A stretch of DNA of 64,000 bases from Alkalihalobacillus sp. BA299 (GTDB lineage: Bacteria > Bacillota > Bacilli > Bacillales > Bacillaceae_F), in the NCBI RefSeq assembly GCF_017745675.1, contig NZ_JAFLJM010000012.1, positions 1-64,000 on the forward strand. Reading direction: 5' to 3'. Numbering within the stretch: position 1 is the first letter of the stretch; each line of letters starts with the position of its first letter. Position numbers and translations under genes: made by a program. Positions 18,973-26,039 of this stretch are shown here, one piece after another. The notes under the pieces were generated by a model. That model saw only the letters and a program-made list of their open reading frames with translations. It was not told the origin of the DNA and searched no databases.

Positions 18973-19535
18973 GAGCCTCCAGCCACCTTTTCACTAGATG
19001 CCTTTTTCCTGCCTACTAGTGCATAAGTAAGGAGAAGTGCAATCACAATCCCTGGATGAATACCTAAAAATTCAATAATAACTAATGAAATGATGACTAA
19101 AAATGATGTTTTCCACCAGCCAAGTCCCTCTTTTCCTTTATCAAAAAATTGCCAAGTTAATACCGCCAACATCACACCGACGACCGGGAGAACACCATGT
19201 GTCATCCCTTGAACCCATGCTTCGTCCTTATACGCTGCTAATGATGTTAAAAATACGATCATTAAAACAATTGTAGGAACAATTGATGCAATTATGGCAT
19301 TCACCATCCCAATATATCCACCAACACGATAACCGATATAACCAGCCATTTTCGTAGCAATTGGCCCAGGCAATGTGTTCCCAATTGCTAATATATCACC
19401 AAATTCATCATTTTCCAGCCACTTATATCGCTCAACAACCTCTTTCTGAACAAGAGGGATGGACGCAGGTCCACCCCCATAACCAAATATACCGACTCTA
19501 AAAAAAGCGCTAAAAATTTCCCATTGTAATTTCAT
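18969..19535 (-). CDS. Chromate-transporter family subunit (short CHR, first gene)
   Basis: 188 residues. Same layout as its partner: FRVGIFGYGGGPASIPLVQKE, then GNTLPGPIATKMAGYIGYRVGG and four or five hydrophobic helices, ending in a basic tail (GRKKASSEK). It overlaps the second gene by 4 bases. Ribosome site GAGAGGAAGTGCAAC before ATG. A decayed gamma-glutamyltransferase gene lies immediately upstream, recalling the ywrD neighbourhood of ywrA/B in B. subtilis. Confidence 0.85.
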   Translation of the reverse strand: MKLQWEIFSAFFRVGIFGYGGGPASIPLVQKEVVERYKWLENDEFGDILAIGNTLPGPIATKMAGYIGYRVGGYIGMVNAIIASIVPTIVLMIVFLTSLAAYKDEAWVQGMTHGVLPVVGVMLAVLTWQFFDKGKEGLGWWKTSFLVIISLVIIEFLGIHPGIVIALLLTYALVGRKKASSEKVAGGS

Positions 19536-19550
19536 GTTGCACTTCCTCTC

Positions 19551-19829
19551 TTACCAGACAGCAATTGCTCCATCTGTCCGTATCTCAGTTCCTCCCGCTA
19601 AGACACCCGTCTTTAAGTCTCTCCAAATAATTTGCCCTCTACCGAAACTACCTGAATATGGGGCAATTTAAACTTGATATCCCTTTGCTGCTAATGCTTG
19701 TACAAGATGTGCTGGCATCGATTGTTCTACAAGTACAGTCTTAACTTTATCTACTGCCAACGCGGGGCATCTAAAGCCGCTCGGGGATTTTATTGAAAAT
19801 CAATTGTTTTCATCACAACTTGCATATGT
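19551..19829 (-). pseudogene. Gamma-glutamyltransferase remnant (YwrD-like C-terminus)
   Basis: Minus-strand reading gives the C-terminal signature of gamma-glutamyltransferase in pieces: MQVVMKTIDFQ, a stop, NPRAALDAPRW, then a frame change, VEQSMPAHLVQALAAKGYQV, another TAA, IAPYSGSFGRGQIIW and finally RTDGAIAVW before the natural stop. At least two in-frame stops and one shift or deletion are present and the N-terminal two thirds are missing. This is a dead gene. In B. subtilis a ggt-like gene (ywrD) lies in the ywrA/B region. Confidence 0.8.
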
Positions 19830-19908
19830 TTTTCTTTAACAAGCGTCTATTGAAATTTTACTTGGAGACGGACCATTTAGCCATGTAGCTTCCCTTTTCC
19901 TCAAACGT

Positions 19909-20562
19909 TTATTCTACTTTGTCTCCCCATTTTTCTGCAAAAATAAGTCCATCTAACTGTTGTCTTTTTTCCCAACCTTCTGCTTCTAAAATGGGTTTAT
20001 CTGGATAGTGATTAGTATACCCAATCGATAAAAGGGCTACTGGATCAATATGAGGTGGAATATTCAATATATCCCTTACATCATTCTTTTTATAAAAGCT
20101 TACCCAACCTAATGCTAACCCTTCCACTGTTGCAGCCAACCACATATTTTGAATGGCACAAGCGGTTGACATGATATCTGTTTCCGGTATCGAGTTTCTG
20201 CCTAAAACATGCGAGCCTCCTCGAGTCGGATCGCACGTCACACAAATCGTAATCGGTGCTTCTTTTAACCCTTGAACTTTTAAACCAAGAAACTTCTGAT
20301 GTCGTTCATCTTTATCTTCATAATGAATCGCAAGTGCTCTTTTTTCTTTATTTGCTGCCCAAGCCAATTTTTCTTTCACTTCTTGCGATTGAATAATAAT
20401 AAAATTCCATGGTTGCATAAAACCAACCGATGGGCCATCATGACCTGCTTGAATGATGTTCATGATCGCATCTTCAGGAATCTCTTTATTAATGAATGAT
20501 CTTACATCACGACGTCGTTTAATTACATCATATACTGTTTTCTTCTGTTCTCCCGAATACAT
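19909..20562 (-). CDS. bluB: BluB-like flavoprotein (nitroreductase fold)
   Basis: 217 residues. The N-terminal RRRDVRSF motif, DGPSVGFMQPWNF, and the IPETDIMSTACAIQNMWLAA segment with LGWVSFY and ALLSIGYTNHYPDKP are those of BluB, the oxygen-dependent 5,6-dimethylbenzimidazole synthase that fragments FMNH2 to make the lower ligand of B12. No cobalamin genes are nearby, so it could supply ligand for salvaged cobamides or act as another nitroreductase. An SDR gene sits 12 bases upstream in the same direction and mutY follows it, forming one leftward group. Confidence 0.72.
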   Translation of the reverse strand: MYSGEQKKTVYDVIKRRRDVRSFINKEIPEDAIMNIIQAGHDGPSVGFMQPWNFIIIQSQEVKEKLAWAANKEKRALAIHYEDKDERHQKFLGLKVQGLKEAPITICVTCDPTRGGSHVLGRNSIPETDIMSTACAIQNMWLAATVEGLALGWVSFYKKNDVRDILNIPPHIDPVALLSIGYTNHYPDKPILEAEGWEKRQQLDGLIFAEKWGDKVE

Positions 20563-20574
20563 CCGGTTTCCCCC

Positions 20575-21333
20575 TTAAAAATTAGATTTTGATTGTCCAC
20601 CATCAACATTTAACGTTGCCCCAACTACCCACGATGCTTTCTCACTCGCCAGGAAAAGGACTGTATTTGCAACTTCTTCTACTGTACCAAATCGCCCTGC
20701 AGGAATTTCATTATTAACAAATTCTTTGATTTTTTCAGGGTTTTCCTCTAAACGTCTTTGCCAGTTTCCAGTAGGGTGCAAAATGGAGCCAGGAGCTACT
20801 CCATTAACACGTATACCGTCCTTAATGACTTCATCTGCAAGTGATTTTGTAAAACTAATCATCGCAGCCTTTGCACTATTATATGTCGGTTTCCCACCGG
20901 ATTCCCTACCAAAAACTGAAGAAATATTAATAATACTTCCATTCTTCTTTTCCTTCATGATTGGTAGCGCTAGCTTACTAAAGTGAACGGCAGAAAAGTA
21001 ATTCAGCTGCATCGCTTCTTCAAACAGAGCTAAGTCTGTCTCTGAAGTTGTTGAACCGTTACTTCCACCTACATTATTGACTAGGATATCAAGTGTTCCA
21101 AAATGAGTAATACACTGCTCGAACGCTCTTTTTCGCTCAGAACTGTTCATTAAATCTGCAGTAATACATACAACATCTTTTAACTCTTTCTTCACTTCTT
21201 CTAGAACTGAAATATCTCTTGCTATTATAGCTACTTGCGCACCCTCTTCAATAAATCCTTTGGCAATAGCCTTGCCAATTCCTTTTGAACCACCTGTTAC
21301 TAATACGACTCTATTCTCTAAATTAAGATTCAT
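20575..21333 (-). CDS. SDR-family oxidoreductase (FabG-like)
   Basis: 252 residues of classical short-chain dehydrogenase. TGGSKGIG nucleotide motif near residues 14-21, NNVGG, catalytic Ser in NISSVFG and YNSAK with the active-site Tyr and Lys. The C-terminus VGATLNVDGGQS is typical of 3-oxoacyl-ACP-reductase relatives. It occupies the place of fabL in B. subtilis synteny but has a canonical TGxxxGIG/YxxxK pattern, so it is not FabL. Substrate unknown. mutY stops 4 bases upstream of its start. Confidence 0.85.
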   Translation of the reverse strand: MNLNLENRVVLVTGGSKGIGKAIAKGFIEEGAQVAIIARDISVLEEVKKELKDVVCITADLMNSSERKRAFEQCITHFGTLDILVNNVGGSNGSTTSETDLALFEEAMQLNYFSAVHFSKLALPIMKEKKNGSIINISSVFGRESGGKPTYNSAKAAMISFTKSLADEVIKDGIRVNGVAPGSILHPTGNWQRRLEENPEKIKEFVNNEIPAGRFGTVEEVANTVLFLASEKASWVVGATLNVDGGQSKSNF

Positions 21334-21337
21334 TTCT

Positions 21338-22423
21338 TCACCTTCTCATTTGCTTTTCAATTATTTTCTGATGCGAAACTGGAAACGGATAGCTTTCAAT
21401 CGAATTTGCATCTACCCATCTTGTATTATCACCATTCATTTTTTGATTTTGTAAAAGGGTTCCTTCATATACGGTTATATGCCATACAAGATGGGAAAAA
21501 ACATGTTCTACCTTTTGTACAGCTTCACCAATTTCAACGATTATATCAAAATCATCAGTTAGAAACTCTCTTAGGCACTTTTGTTGCATAGCCGTTTCTT
21601 TCGGTGCTTCTACATTAGGAAATTGCCATAGTTTCGCTAACAGCCCGGTGTCAGGACGACGTTGAATAAGAACTTCTTCTTTCTCGTTTCGTATAACAAT
21701 TGCAACCATGTCTTTAATTTTAACTTTTGCTTTCTTTTCTTTTATGGGCAAGCTCTTTTCTTTACCTGCATGGTAAGCCCGACAGTAGTCACGAACAGGA
21801 CATAATAAACACCCTGGTGATTTCGGAGTACATACTAACGCACCTAACTCCATTAACCCTTGATTGAACTCTGACGGTTTTTTTTCTGAAATCATGTGAG
21901 ACAGAGCTCGTTCGAAAATGGTTCTCGTTTTTGCTTTCCCAATGTCATCTTCAATTAAGAGAATTCTCGATATCACACGCATTACATTTCCATCTACAGC
22001 ATGCTCAGGCTTATTATAAGCAATGCTTAAAACAGCACCCGCTGTGTAAGGGCCTACACCTTTTAGTTGACTAATTTCCTCTCTAGTGTCAGGCACCACT
22101 CCACCGTATTCCTCTGCGACTTCACGAACTGCAGCTTGTAAATTTCTCACTCGTGAATAATAGCCTAAGCCTTCCCATGCTTTTAAAACTTGCTGTTCTT
22201 CTGCAAATGCTAAATCCTCTAAAGTAGGAAACTTCTGTATAAAATTATTATAATAAGGAATGACCGTATCGACTCGAGTTTGTTGGAGCATCACTTCAGA
22301 AACCCAAATCCGGTACGGATCTTTCGTTTTTCGCCAAGGTAAATCTCGTTTATGTTCTTCAAACCAATGGACTAACTGATTTTGAAATCCTTTTATGTTA
22401 AATTCTTGTAGTATTTCTATCAA
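21338..22423 (-). CDS. mutY: A/G-specific adenine DNA glycosylase
   Basis: 361 residues. Removes adenine mispaired with 8-oxoguanine. Catalytic Glu43 (SEVMLQQTR), helix-hairpin-helix LKGVGPYTAGAV (120-131), catalytic Asp144 in AVDGNVMRV, and the 4Fe-4S ligands Cys198, Cys205, Cys208 and Cys214 with the correct C-x6-C-x2-C-x5-C spacing. The C-terminal 140 residues form the Nudix-like 8-oxoG recognition domain. Gene position next to yfhP and yfhS agrees with B. subtilis. The following SDR gene begins 4 bases after its stop. Confidence 0.95.
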   Translation of the reverse strand: MIEILQEFNIKGFQNQLVHWFEEHKRDLPWRKTKDPYRIWVSEVMLQQTRVDTVIPYYNNFIQKFPTLEDLAFAEEQQVLKAWEGLGYYSRVRNLQAAVREVAEEYGGVVPDTREEISQLKGVGPYTAGAVLSIAYNKPEHAVDGNVMRVISRILLIEDDIGKAKTRTIFERALSHMISEKKPSEFNQGLMELGALVCTPKSPGCLLCPVRDYCRAYHAGKEKSLPIKEKKAKVKIKDMVAIVIRNEKEEVLIQRRPDTGLLAKLWQFPNVEAPKETAMQQKCLREFLTDDFDIIVEIGEAVQKVEHVFSHLVWHITVYEGTLLQNQKMNGDNTRWVDANSIESYPFPVSHQKIIEKQMRR

Positions 22424-22440
22424 GCTCTAACCCTCCGCTT

Positions 22441-22755
22441 TTACACTTCTTTCATTGCACGAAATGCCCAGCAATGAATTTTTTCTTTTCCACCTTCAAC
22501 CATTGAATGGATTTTACTAAAAAGATAATGCTCTTCATCTTGACGTAACTTTTTCAAGACAACATAATGAGCTTCTGTCGGGACTTTAAACATTTCAACA
22601 TACAAGTGAGGTTGGTCAGTTGCCACGAACCACTGCATGTTACTTGCTTCAAAATTCGGTAATTCTGCGATAATATGCTCCATAACTTGTTCATATTCGT
22701 TAATATTTTCTTGTTTTATTTTATACTCCATAAAAATTTGTAAAGATTGTGTCAT
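22441..22755 (-). CDS. Small hypothetical protein, possible alpha-beta barrel
   Basis: 104 residues. Begins QSLQIFMEYKIKQENINEYEQVMEHI and ends IHCWAFRAMKEV; the alternation of strands and helices resembles dimeric alpha-beta (ABM/NIPSNAP-like) proteins, but I recognise no specific family. It is 17 bases upstream of mutY and in the same direction, hence probably cotranscribed. Divergent from yfhP. Function unknown. Confidence 0.6.
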   Translation of the reverse strand: MTQSLQIFMEYKIKQENINEYEQVMEHIIAELPNFEASNMQWFVATDQPHLYVEMFKVPTEAHYVVLKKLRQDEEHYLFSKIHSMVEGGKEKIHCWAFRAMKEV

Positions 22756-22880
22756 AATCTTAATTCCCCCTTTTTAATAACAGCAATTTCGGGTATAAAT
22801 AAAGTAATGACTGTCGAAGATCTAATACAAAAACAGGTTACTTATCCATTCAAGCTTCACCGAAAGGAGGTAGTTCAAAC

Positions 22881-23864
22881 TTGGATACGGGAACTCACGT
22901 TGTCATGGGAATTGCTCTCGGTGGGCTTGCTACATTAGATCCTGTCGTTGGAAATGACCCTATTATGAGACAAACGGTAATGGTTGCAGCGATCATTGGG
23001 TCACAAGCACCCGATTTTGATACAGTACTCAAATTAAGAAATAATGCTGTTTACATACGCAATCATCGTGGAATTACCCACTCATTGCCAGCTATATTAA
23101 TTTGGCCGTTTATTATTGCTGGTGGAATATCGATGCTAGTTCCTGAGACAAATTATTTACATCTATGGCTTTGGACATTTCTAGCTGTTTTCCTTCATGT
23201 TTTTGTCGACATATTTAACGCATATGGGACACAAGCTTTACGACCCGTTACTCATAAATGGATTGCCCTTGGTTCGATTAATATTTTTGATCCGTTTATT
23301 TTTCTAGCACATATTGTCGGAATTATATTATGGCGTTATGGCTTCGACCCTGGATATACCTTCTTATTTGTTTATTTTCTACTTATACTGTATTACATTT
23401 GGAGGCTACAAGCACGTAAAAAAGTCATTGCTCATGCTAAGTCTCTCCATCCAAATGCAACTCATGTGTTTATATCACCAACATTTCGTTGGAATCAGTG
23501 GCATTTAGTTATTAGAACAAAAGAAATGTTGTACGTGGCTGAATCAAAAAATCACAAAATTAACTTTTTTGAACAATTTCCATTTGAACCTATCCCTGAT
23601 GATCCAATTATCAATGCAGCAAGAAAGGATGCGAACTTGTCTGCTTTCCTTTCCTTTTCCCCTACCTATCGCTGGGAAGTGGAGCGGGTCAATGATTATC
23701 ACGAAGTCCGATTTATCGATTTAAGGTACCGTAGTAAAGGACACTATCCATTTGTTGCCATTGTCCAATTGGACGATAACCTCCAAATTCAAAGCTCGTA
23801 TACGGGATGGGTATATAGTGAAGAAACTTTAAAACGAAAGCTCGAGCTCTCAACCCAATCATAA
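22881..23864 (+). CDS. yfhP: YfhP membrane metal-dependent hydrolase (YdjM family)
   Basis: 327 residues, exactly the length of B. subtilis YfhP. Starts at TTG behind a perfect AAGGAGGT. The N-terminus DTGTHVVMGIALGGLA, the PDFDTV and NHRGITHSLP motifs, and HVFVDIFNAYGT are the His/Asp metal-binding signatures of the YdjM/LexA-binding inner-membrane hydrolase family. Four or so membrane helices lie between 60 and 180; the C-terminal half is soluble. B. subtilis YfhP has been described as a regulator of yfhQ-type genes but its reaction is not established. Divergent from the mutY operon. Confidence 0.88.
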   Translation: MDTGTHVVMGIALGGLATLDPVVGNDPIMRQTVMVAAIIGSQAPDFDTVLKLRNNAVYIRNHRGITHSLPAILIWPFIIAGGISMLVPETNYLHLWLWTFLAVFLHVFVDIFNAYGTQALRPVTHKWIALGSINIFDPFIFLAHIVGIILWRYGFDPGYTFLFVYFLLILYYIWRLQARKKVIAHAKSLHPNATHVFISPTFRWNQWHLVIRTKEMLYVAESKNHKINFFEQFPFEPIPDDPIINAARKDANLSAFLSFSPTYRWEVERVNDYHEVRFIDLRYRSKGHYPFVAIVQLDDNLQIQSSYTGWVYSEETLKRKLELSTQS

Positions 23865-23903
23865 GTTCATTATAGAAGTCTAGATTTCACTTTTTCCACT
23901 AAA

Positions 23904-23938
23904 AATAGTTGCTGTTATGGACCAGCAACTATTTTTTT
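23904..23938. terminator. Terminator between yfhP and yfhJ remnant
   Basis: AATAGTTGCTG (23904-23914) pairs with CAGCAACTATT (23923-23933), with T-runs on both strands, serving convergent genes. Confidence 0.88.
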
Positions 23939-23939
23939 C

Positions 23940-24080
23940 CTAACCTTTATATGTTCTACCCGCTTTTGCGCGTGTCGCTTCAAAATCTTCCCATAAACTC
24001 TCTACCCATTTTCTTGCTTGGCCGTAAAATAACTGATTATTACGTAATTCTTGTGCCAAACGCTCAAACCGTTCATTCAC
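23940..24080 (-). CDS. yfhJ: YfhJ-like WVELL protein, shortened
   Basis: 46 residues from GTG, behind an AGAGGAGG ribosome site. Sequence ERFERLAQELRNNQLFYGQ followed by ARKWVESLWEDFEATRAKAG, the conserved WVELL-domain motif (WVESL here). It stops right after RTYKG. B. subtilis YfhJ is about 88 residues and continues past this point, so the C-terminal half is missing and a terminator follows directly. It could be a functional short form or a truncated relic. Divergent from sspK, as in the yfhJ-sspK order of B. subtilis. Confidence 0.7.
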   Translation of the reverse strand: MNERFERLAQELRNNQLFYGQARKWVESLWEDFEATRAKAGRTYKG

Positions 24081-24110
24081 TGCAAATTACCTCCTCTAAC
24101 AATTATTGCA

Positions 24111-24141
24111 TTCATATCAAATCGTATGTCTCCTCATACTA
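24111..24141 (+). promoter_or_regulatory. Candidate sigma-G promoter of sspK
   Basis: CATACTA (24135-24141) is an exact forespore sigma-G -10 box. TTCATA (24111-24116) lies 18 bases upstream and matches 4 of 6 positions of TGAATA. Expected for an SASP gene. Confidence 0.55.
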
Positions 24142-24218
24142 TGAAAGAAGCGATTGTTACTCAAGACATTCGGCTTCATGGTTTGGACTTACACTAGTTG
24201 TTGAAGGAGGGTTCACCG

Positions 24219-24368
24219 ATGCGTAACAAAGAGAAAGGATTTCCACTTCGCAAATCATTTTCGGGAGAGCCACGAGCGAAAGAAGAGTATTCTTCTAAGC
24301 GAGCCGATGGTACCATTCGCGATCATCCACAAGCACGGATGCAGCAATCGAATCAGTCCCGTTCATGA
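24219..24368 (+). CDS. sspK: Small acid-soluble spore protein K
   Basis: 49 residues, starting [20 protein letters not shown] and continuing [20 protein letters not shown], which matches SspK of B. subtilis ([28 protein letters not shown]). A minor SASP of the spore core. Ribosome site GAAGGAGG, 8 bases before ATG. Next gene (YpzG-like) follows 41 bases later and may be cotranscribed. Confidence 0.9.
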   Translation: MRNKEKGFPLRKSFSGEPRAKEEYSSKRADGTIRDHPQARMQQSNQSRS

Positions 24369-24409
24369 TATTGATTTCATTTCTCTAGGTTATTAGGAGG
24401 TGTTTTACC

Positions 24410-24556
24410 TTGCACAAGGTAAGAGGTAAAAATTATGCTGATCCATTTCAATCTCCACGAGCAAACCCTAAGCATGCATTCCATCAAGTGAACGGTGAAA
24501 CCGAACAAAGTCAACACAACATCATCCTAGAAGTCCAAACGAGAAAGCGTTCATAA
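24410..24556 (+). CDS. YpzG-like small protein
   Basis: 48 residues from TTG, with AGGAGGTG 8 bases upstream. Core sequence ADPFQSPRANPKHAFHQVNG then ETEQSQHNIILEVQTRKRS, which matches what I recall of the YpzG family of spore formers (SPRANPKHA...QVNGET...QTRKRS). Hydrophilic, no cysteine. Directly precedes the candidate ncRNA, sharing its terminator. Confidence 0.7.
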   Translation: MHKVRGKNYADPFQSPRANPKHAFHQVNGETEQSQHNIILEVQTRKRS

Positions 24557-24568
24557 AGTAAAACTTCA

Positions 24569-24842
24569 TTCAGTGGGGGTATTCCTTCATTCCCCACTGA
24601 ATGTTAGTTGAGGCTCACACAATGTGGGTCACACAGACGTTGCCACAGGACGTGGCGCATTTAGTCTGTGTTCAATTGTCGGGTTGTTACTGGCACTTAT
24701 TCACTTCATCTTTCTTGTTTCCATAAAGCCTTGAAGTGGGAGTCTTAGTGTTAGTTAAACGCCCCATTGAACGTTTTAGTCTTCACAAACCTTTTCCTTC
24801 CTTATTTTAAGGAGAAGCAACTCCTCTGCTTCTCCTTTTTTA
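24569..24842 (+). ncRNA. Candidate structured ncRNA or long 3' UTR with terminator
   Basis: No ORF fits. Paired elements in order: TTCAGTGGGG (24569-24578) with CCCCACTGAA (24592-24601), 10 bp; ACACAGAC with GTCTGTGT enclosing GCCAC/GTGGC (about 24632-24672); CACTTCA with TGAAGTG; AACG/CGTT holding a CCCCATTGA loop; and a terminator AAGGAGAAGCA (24809-24819) with TGCTTCTCCTT (24827-24837) plus a T-run. Two C-rich unpaired stretches follow similar GTTAGTTRA words. It may be an independent sRNA or the 3' end of the sspK-ypzG transcript. No Rfam family recognised. Confidence 0.5.
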
Positions 24843-24852
24843 TACTCAAAAA

Positions 24853-24976
24853 GAAAAGCGGAAGGTGTCTGCTTATCGGCGACAAGCGCTGGAGGGCCAG
24901 CTAATTAGTGTCCTGACTTTTGGACACGTTTGATGGACCGAAGCGACCTCGAGCCGATGACACCTGCAGCTAGACA
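24853..24976 (+). repeat. Type B structured repeat (full)
   Basis: P1 AGGTGTC with GACACCT and P2 ATCGGC with GCCGAT, both perfect; internal GTGTCC/GGACAC hairpin intact. First of a B-A-B-A' array. Confidence 0.92.
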
Positions 24977-24980
24977 AAAA

Positions 24981-25130
24981 GAAAAGCGGAAGCGCCCGTT
25001 TAGCGGCGTATGGACTGGAGCCCCCACCGTATGAGATAAAGGAAACACGGCGAAAGTCATCGAGACGATGTTGACTTATCGTAAGGAGGGGGAGCGAAGT
25101 CCACTAGACGCTGGGCGCTGAAGCTAGACA
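24981..25130 (+). repeat. Type A structured repeat (full)
   Basis: P1 AGCGCCC with GGGCGCT; P2 AGCGGC with GACGCT (one mismatch). Contains GAGATAAAGGAAACACGG and the CGATGTTGACTTATCG hairpin. Confidence 0.92.
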
Positions 25131-25134
25131 ACAA

Positions 25135-25259
25135 GAAAAGCGGAAGGTGTCTGCTTATCGGCGACAAGCGCTGGAGGGCCAGCAATTAGTGTCCTGACTT
25201 TTGGACACGTTTGATGGACCGAAGAGCGACCTCGAGCCGATGACACCTGCAGCTAGACA
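25135..25259 (+). repeat. Type B structured repeat (full)
   Basis: Nearly identical to the copy at 24853 apart from a 2-base insertion (GAAGAGCGACC). P1 and P2 pair perfectly. Confidence 0.92.
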
Positions 25260-25263
25260 ACAA

Positions 25264-25311
25264 GAAAAGCGGAAGCGCCCGTTTAGCGGCGTATGGACTG
25301 GACTGAGCCGA
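25264..25311 (+). repeat. Type A structured repeat, 5' end only
   Basis: Begins GAAAAGCGGAAGCGCCCG as a type A copy but ends after GGACTGAGCCGA. The 3' two thirds are absent, so the terminal helix cannot form. Confidence 0.88.
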
Positions 25312-25367
25312 TCCTTGAAATTTATAATTTCTGTTCTATAAGCAATTCTCCTTGAAGTTGACCTCGG

Positions 25368-25673
25368 TTATTTCTTTAATACAGAAATAGGAACTCCCTC
25401 TAATTCACTGCTTCCATTTCGATACCCCCAAGCAAATCTTCCATTCATATAAGAAATTAAGAAGCTCGATTGGTTATCAATCATTTCATATGTTTCACCG
25501 GGGTAAAACTCTTCTGGATTAAGGAGGTATGCCTTTGCCATGATCATCTTTCGTTCGTACACAGCGAATTCACTGGCCATTCCCATTTGCTCAGCTTTTT
25601 TTGCTTTTTCATTTAATTGAGCAATTTCATTTTGTAGTTCAAATTCAGTCATATCACTATAACGTTTTTCCAT
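25368..25673 (-). CDS. yfhH: YfhH family protein (DUF1811)
   Basis: 101 residues. N-terminal helical hairpin EKRYSDMTEFELQNEIAQLN with EKAKKAEQMGM, then MAKAYLLNPEEFYPGETYEM and a C-terminal beta region FAWGYRNGSSELEGVPISVL typical of YfhH. Small cytoplasmic protein of unknown function. Next to recX as in B. subtilis, although a lactate-permease relic now separates them. Confidence 0.85.
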   Translation of the reverse strand: MEKRYSDMTEFELQNEIAQLNEKAKKAEQMGMASEFAVYERKMIMAKAYLLNPEEFYPGETYEMIDNQSSFLISYMNGRFAWGYRNGSSELEGVPISVLKK

Positions 25674-25747
25674 ATACTACGCCTCCATCGGCTTATTCAT
25701 TAATGTTATTATAATTCATTTTTAAAGGTCAAACCAATAACATTCTA

Positions 25748-25945
25748 TTATAAAATGGGAAAACCAATAATAATTCCCTCTATTGACAAAGCTACAATTT
25801 AAACAAATGGAACTTTCCAATATAAATACGCTAAGATACCAGTAGCCATTAAACTAATAGGCATTGCTTTCATTGCCGGCATTCTCATGACAACTAGAAA
25901 TACTAATACGGATAGGATTGGGGTTAAAGCTATCATGCTGTTCAT
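25748..25945 (-). pseudogene. L-lactate permease relic (N-terminus)
   Basis: ATG at 25945 behind AAAGGGAG opens a 48-codon frame: NSMIALTPILSVLVFLVVMR, MPAMKAMPISLMATGILAY, LYWKVPFV, then TAA. The same frame continues IVALSIEGIIIGFPIL before more stops. ALTPI, RMPAMKAMPISL and WKVP...SIEG are the first helices of LctP-type L-lactate permeases (about 550 residues). The rest of the gene is gone. Confidence 0.72.
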
Positions 25946-26039
25946 AAAAAGGATACTCCCTTTCTTTAATTGGTCATATACTCATAATATCAAAGTTTGA
26001 TCAGTACTTCACAATATCTTCGTTGTTATTTTATGACAA

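Noticed and set aside
20575..21333. Assigning the SDR gene as fabL from synteny
   Set aside because: Sequence has the classical TGGSKGIG and YNSAK motifs and does not resemble FabL enoyl reductase.
23909..24226. 105-codon + strand ORF across the yfhJ remnant
   Set aside because: Antisense to the WVELL-motif frame and overlaps the sigma-G promoter and start of sspK.
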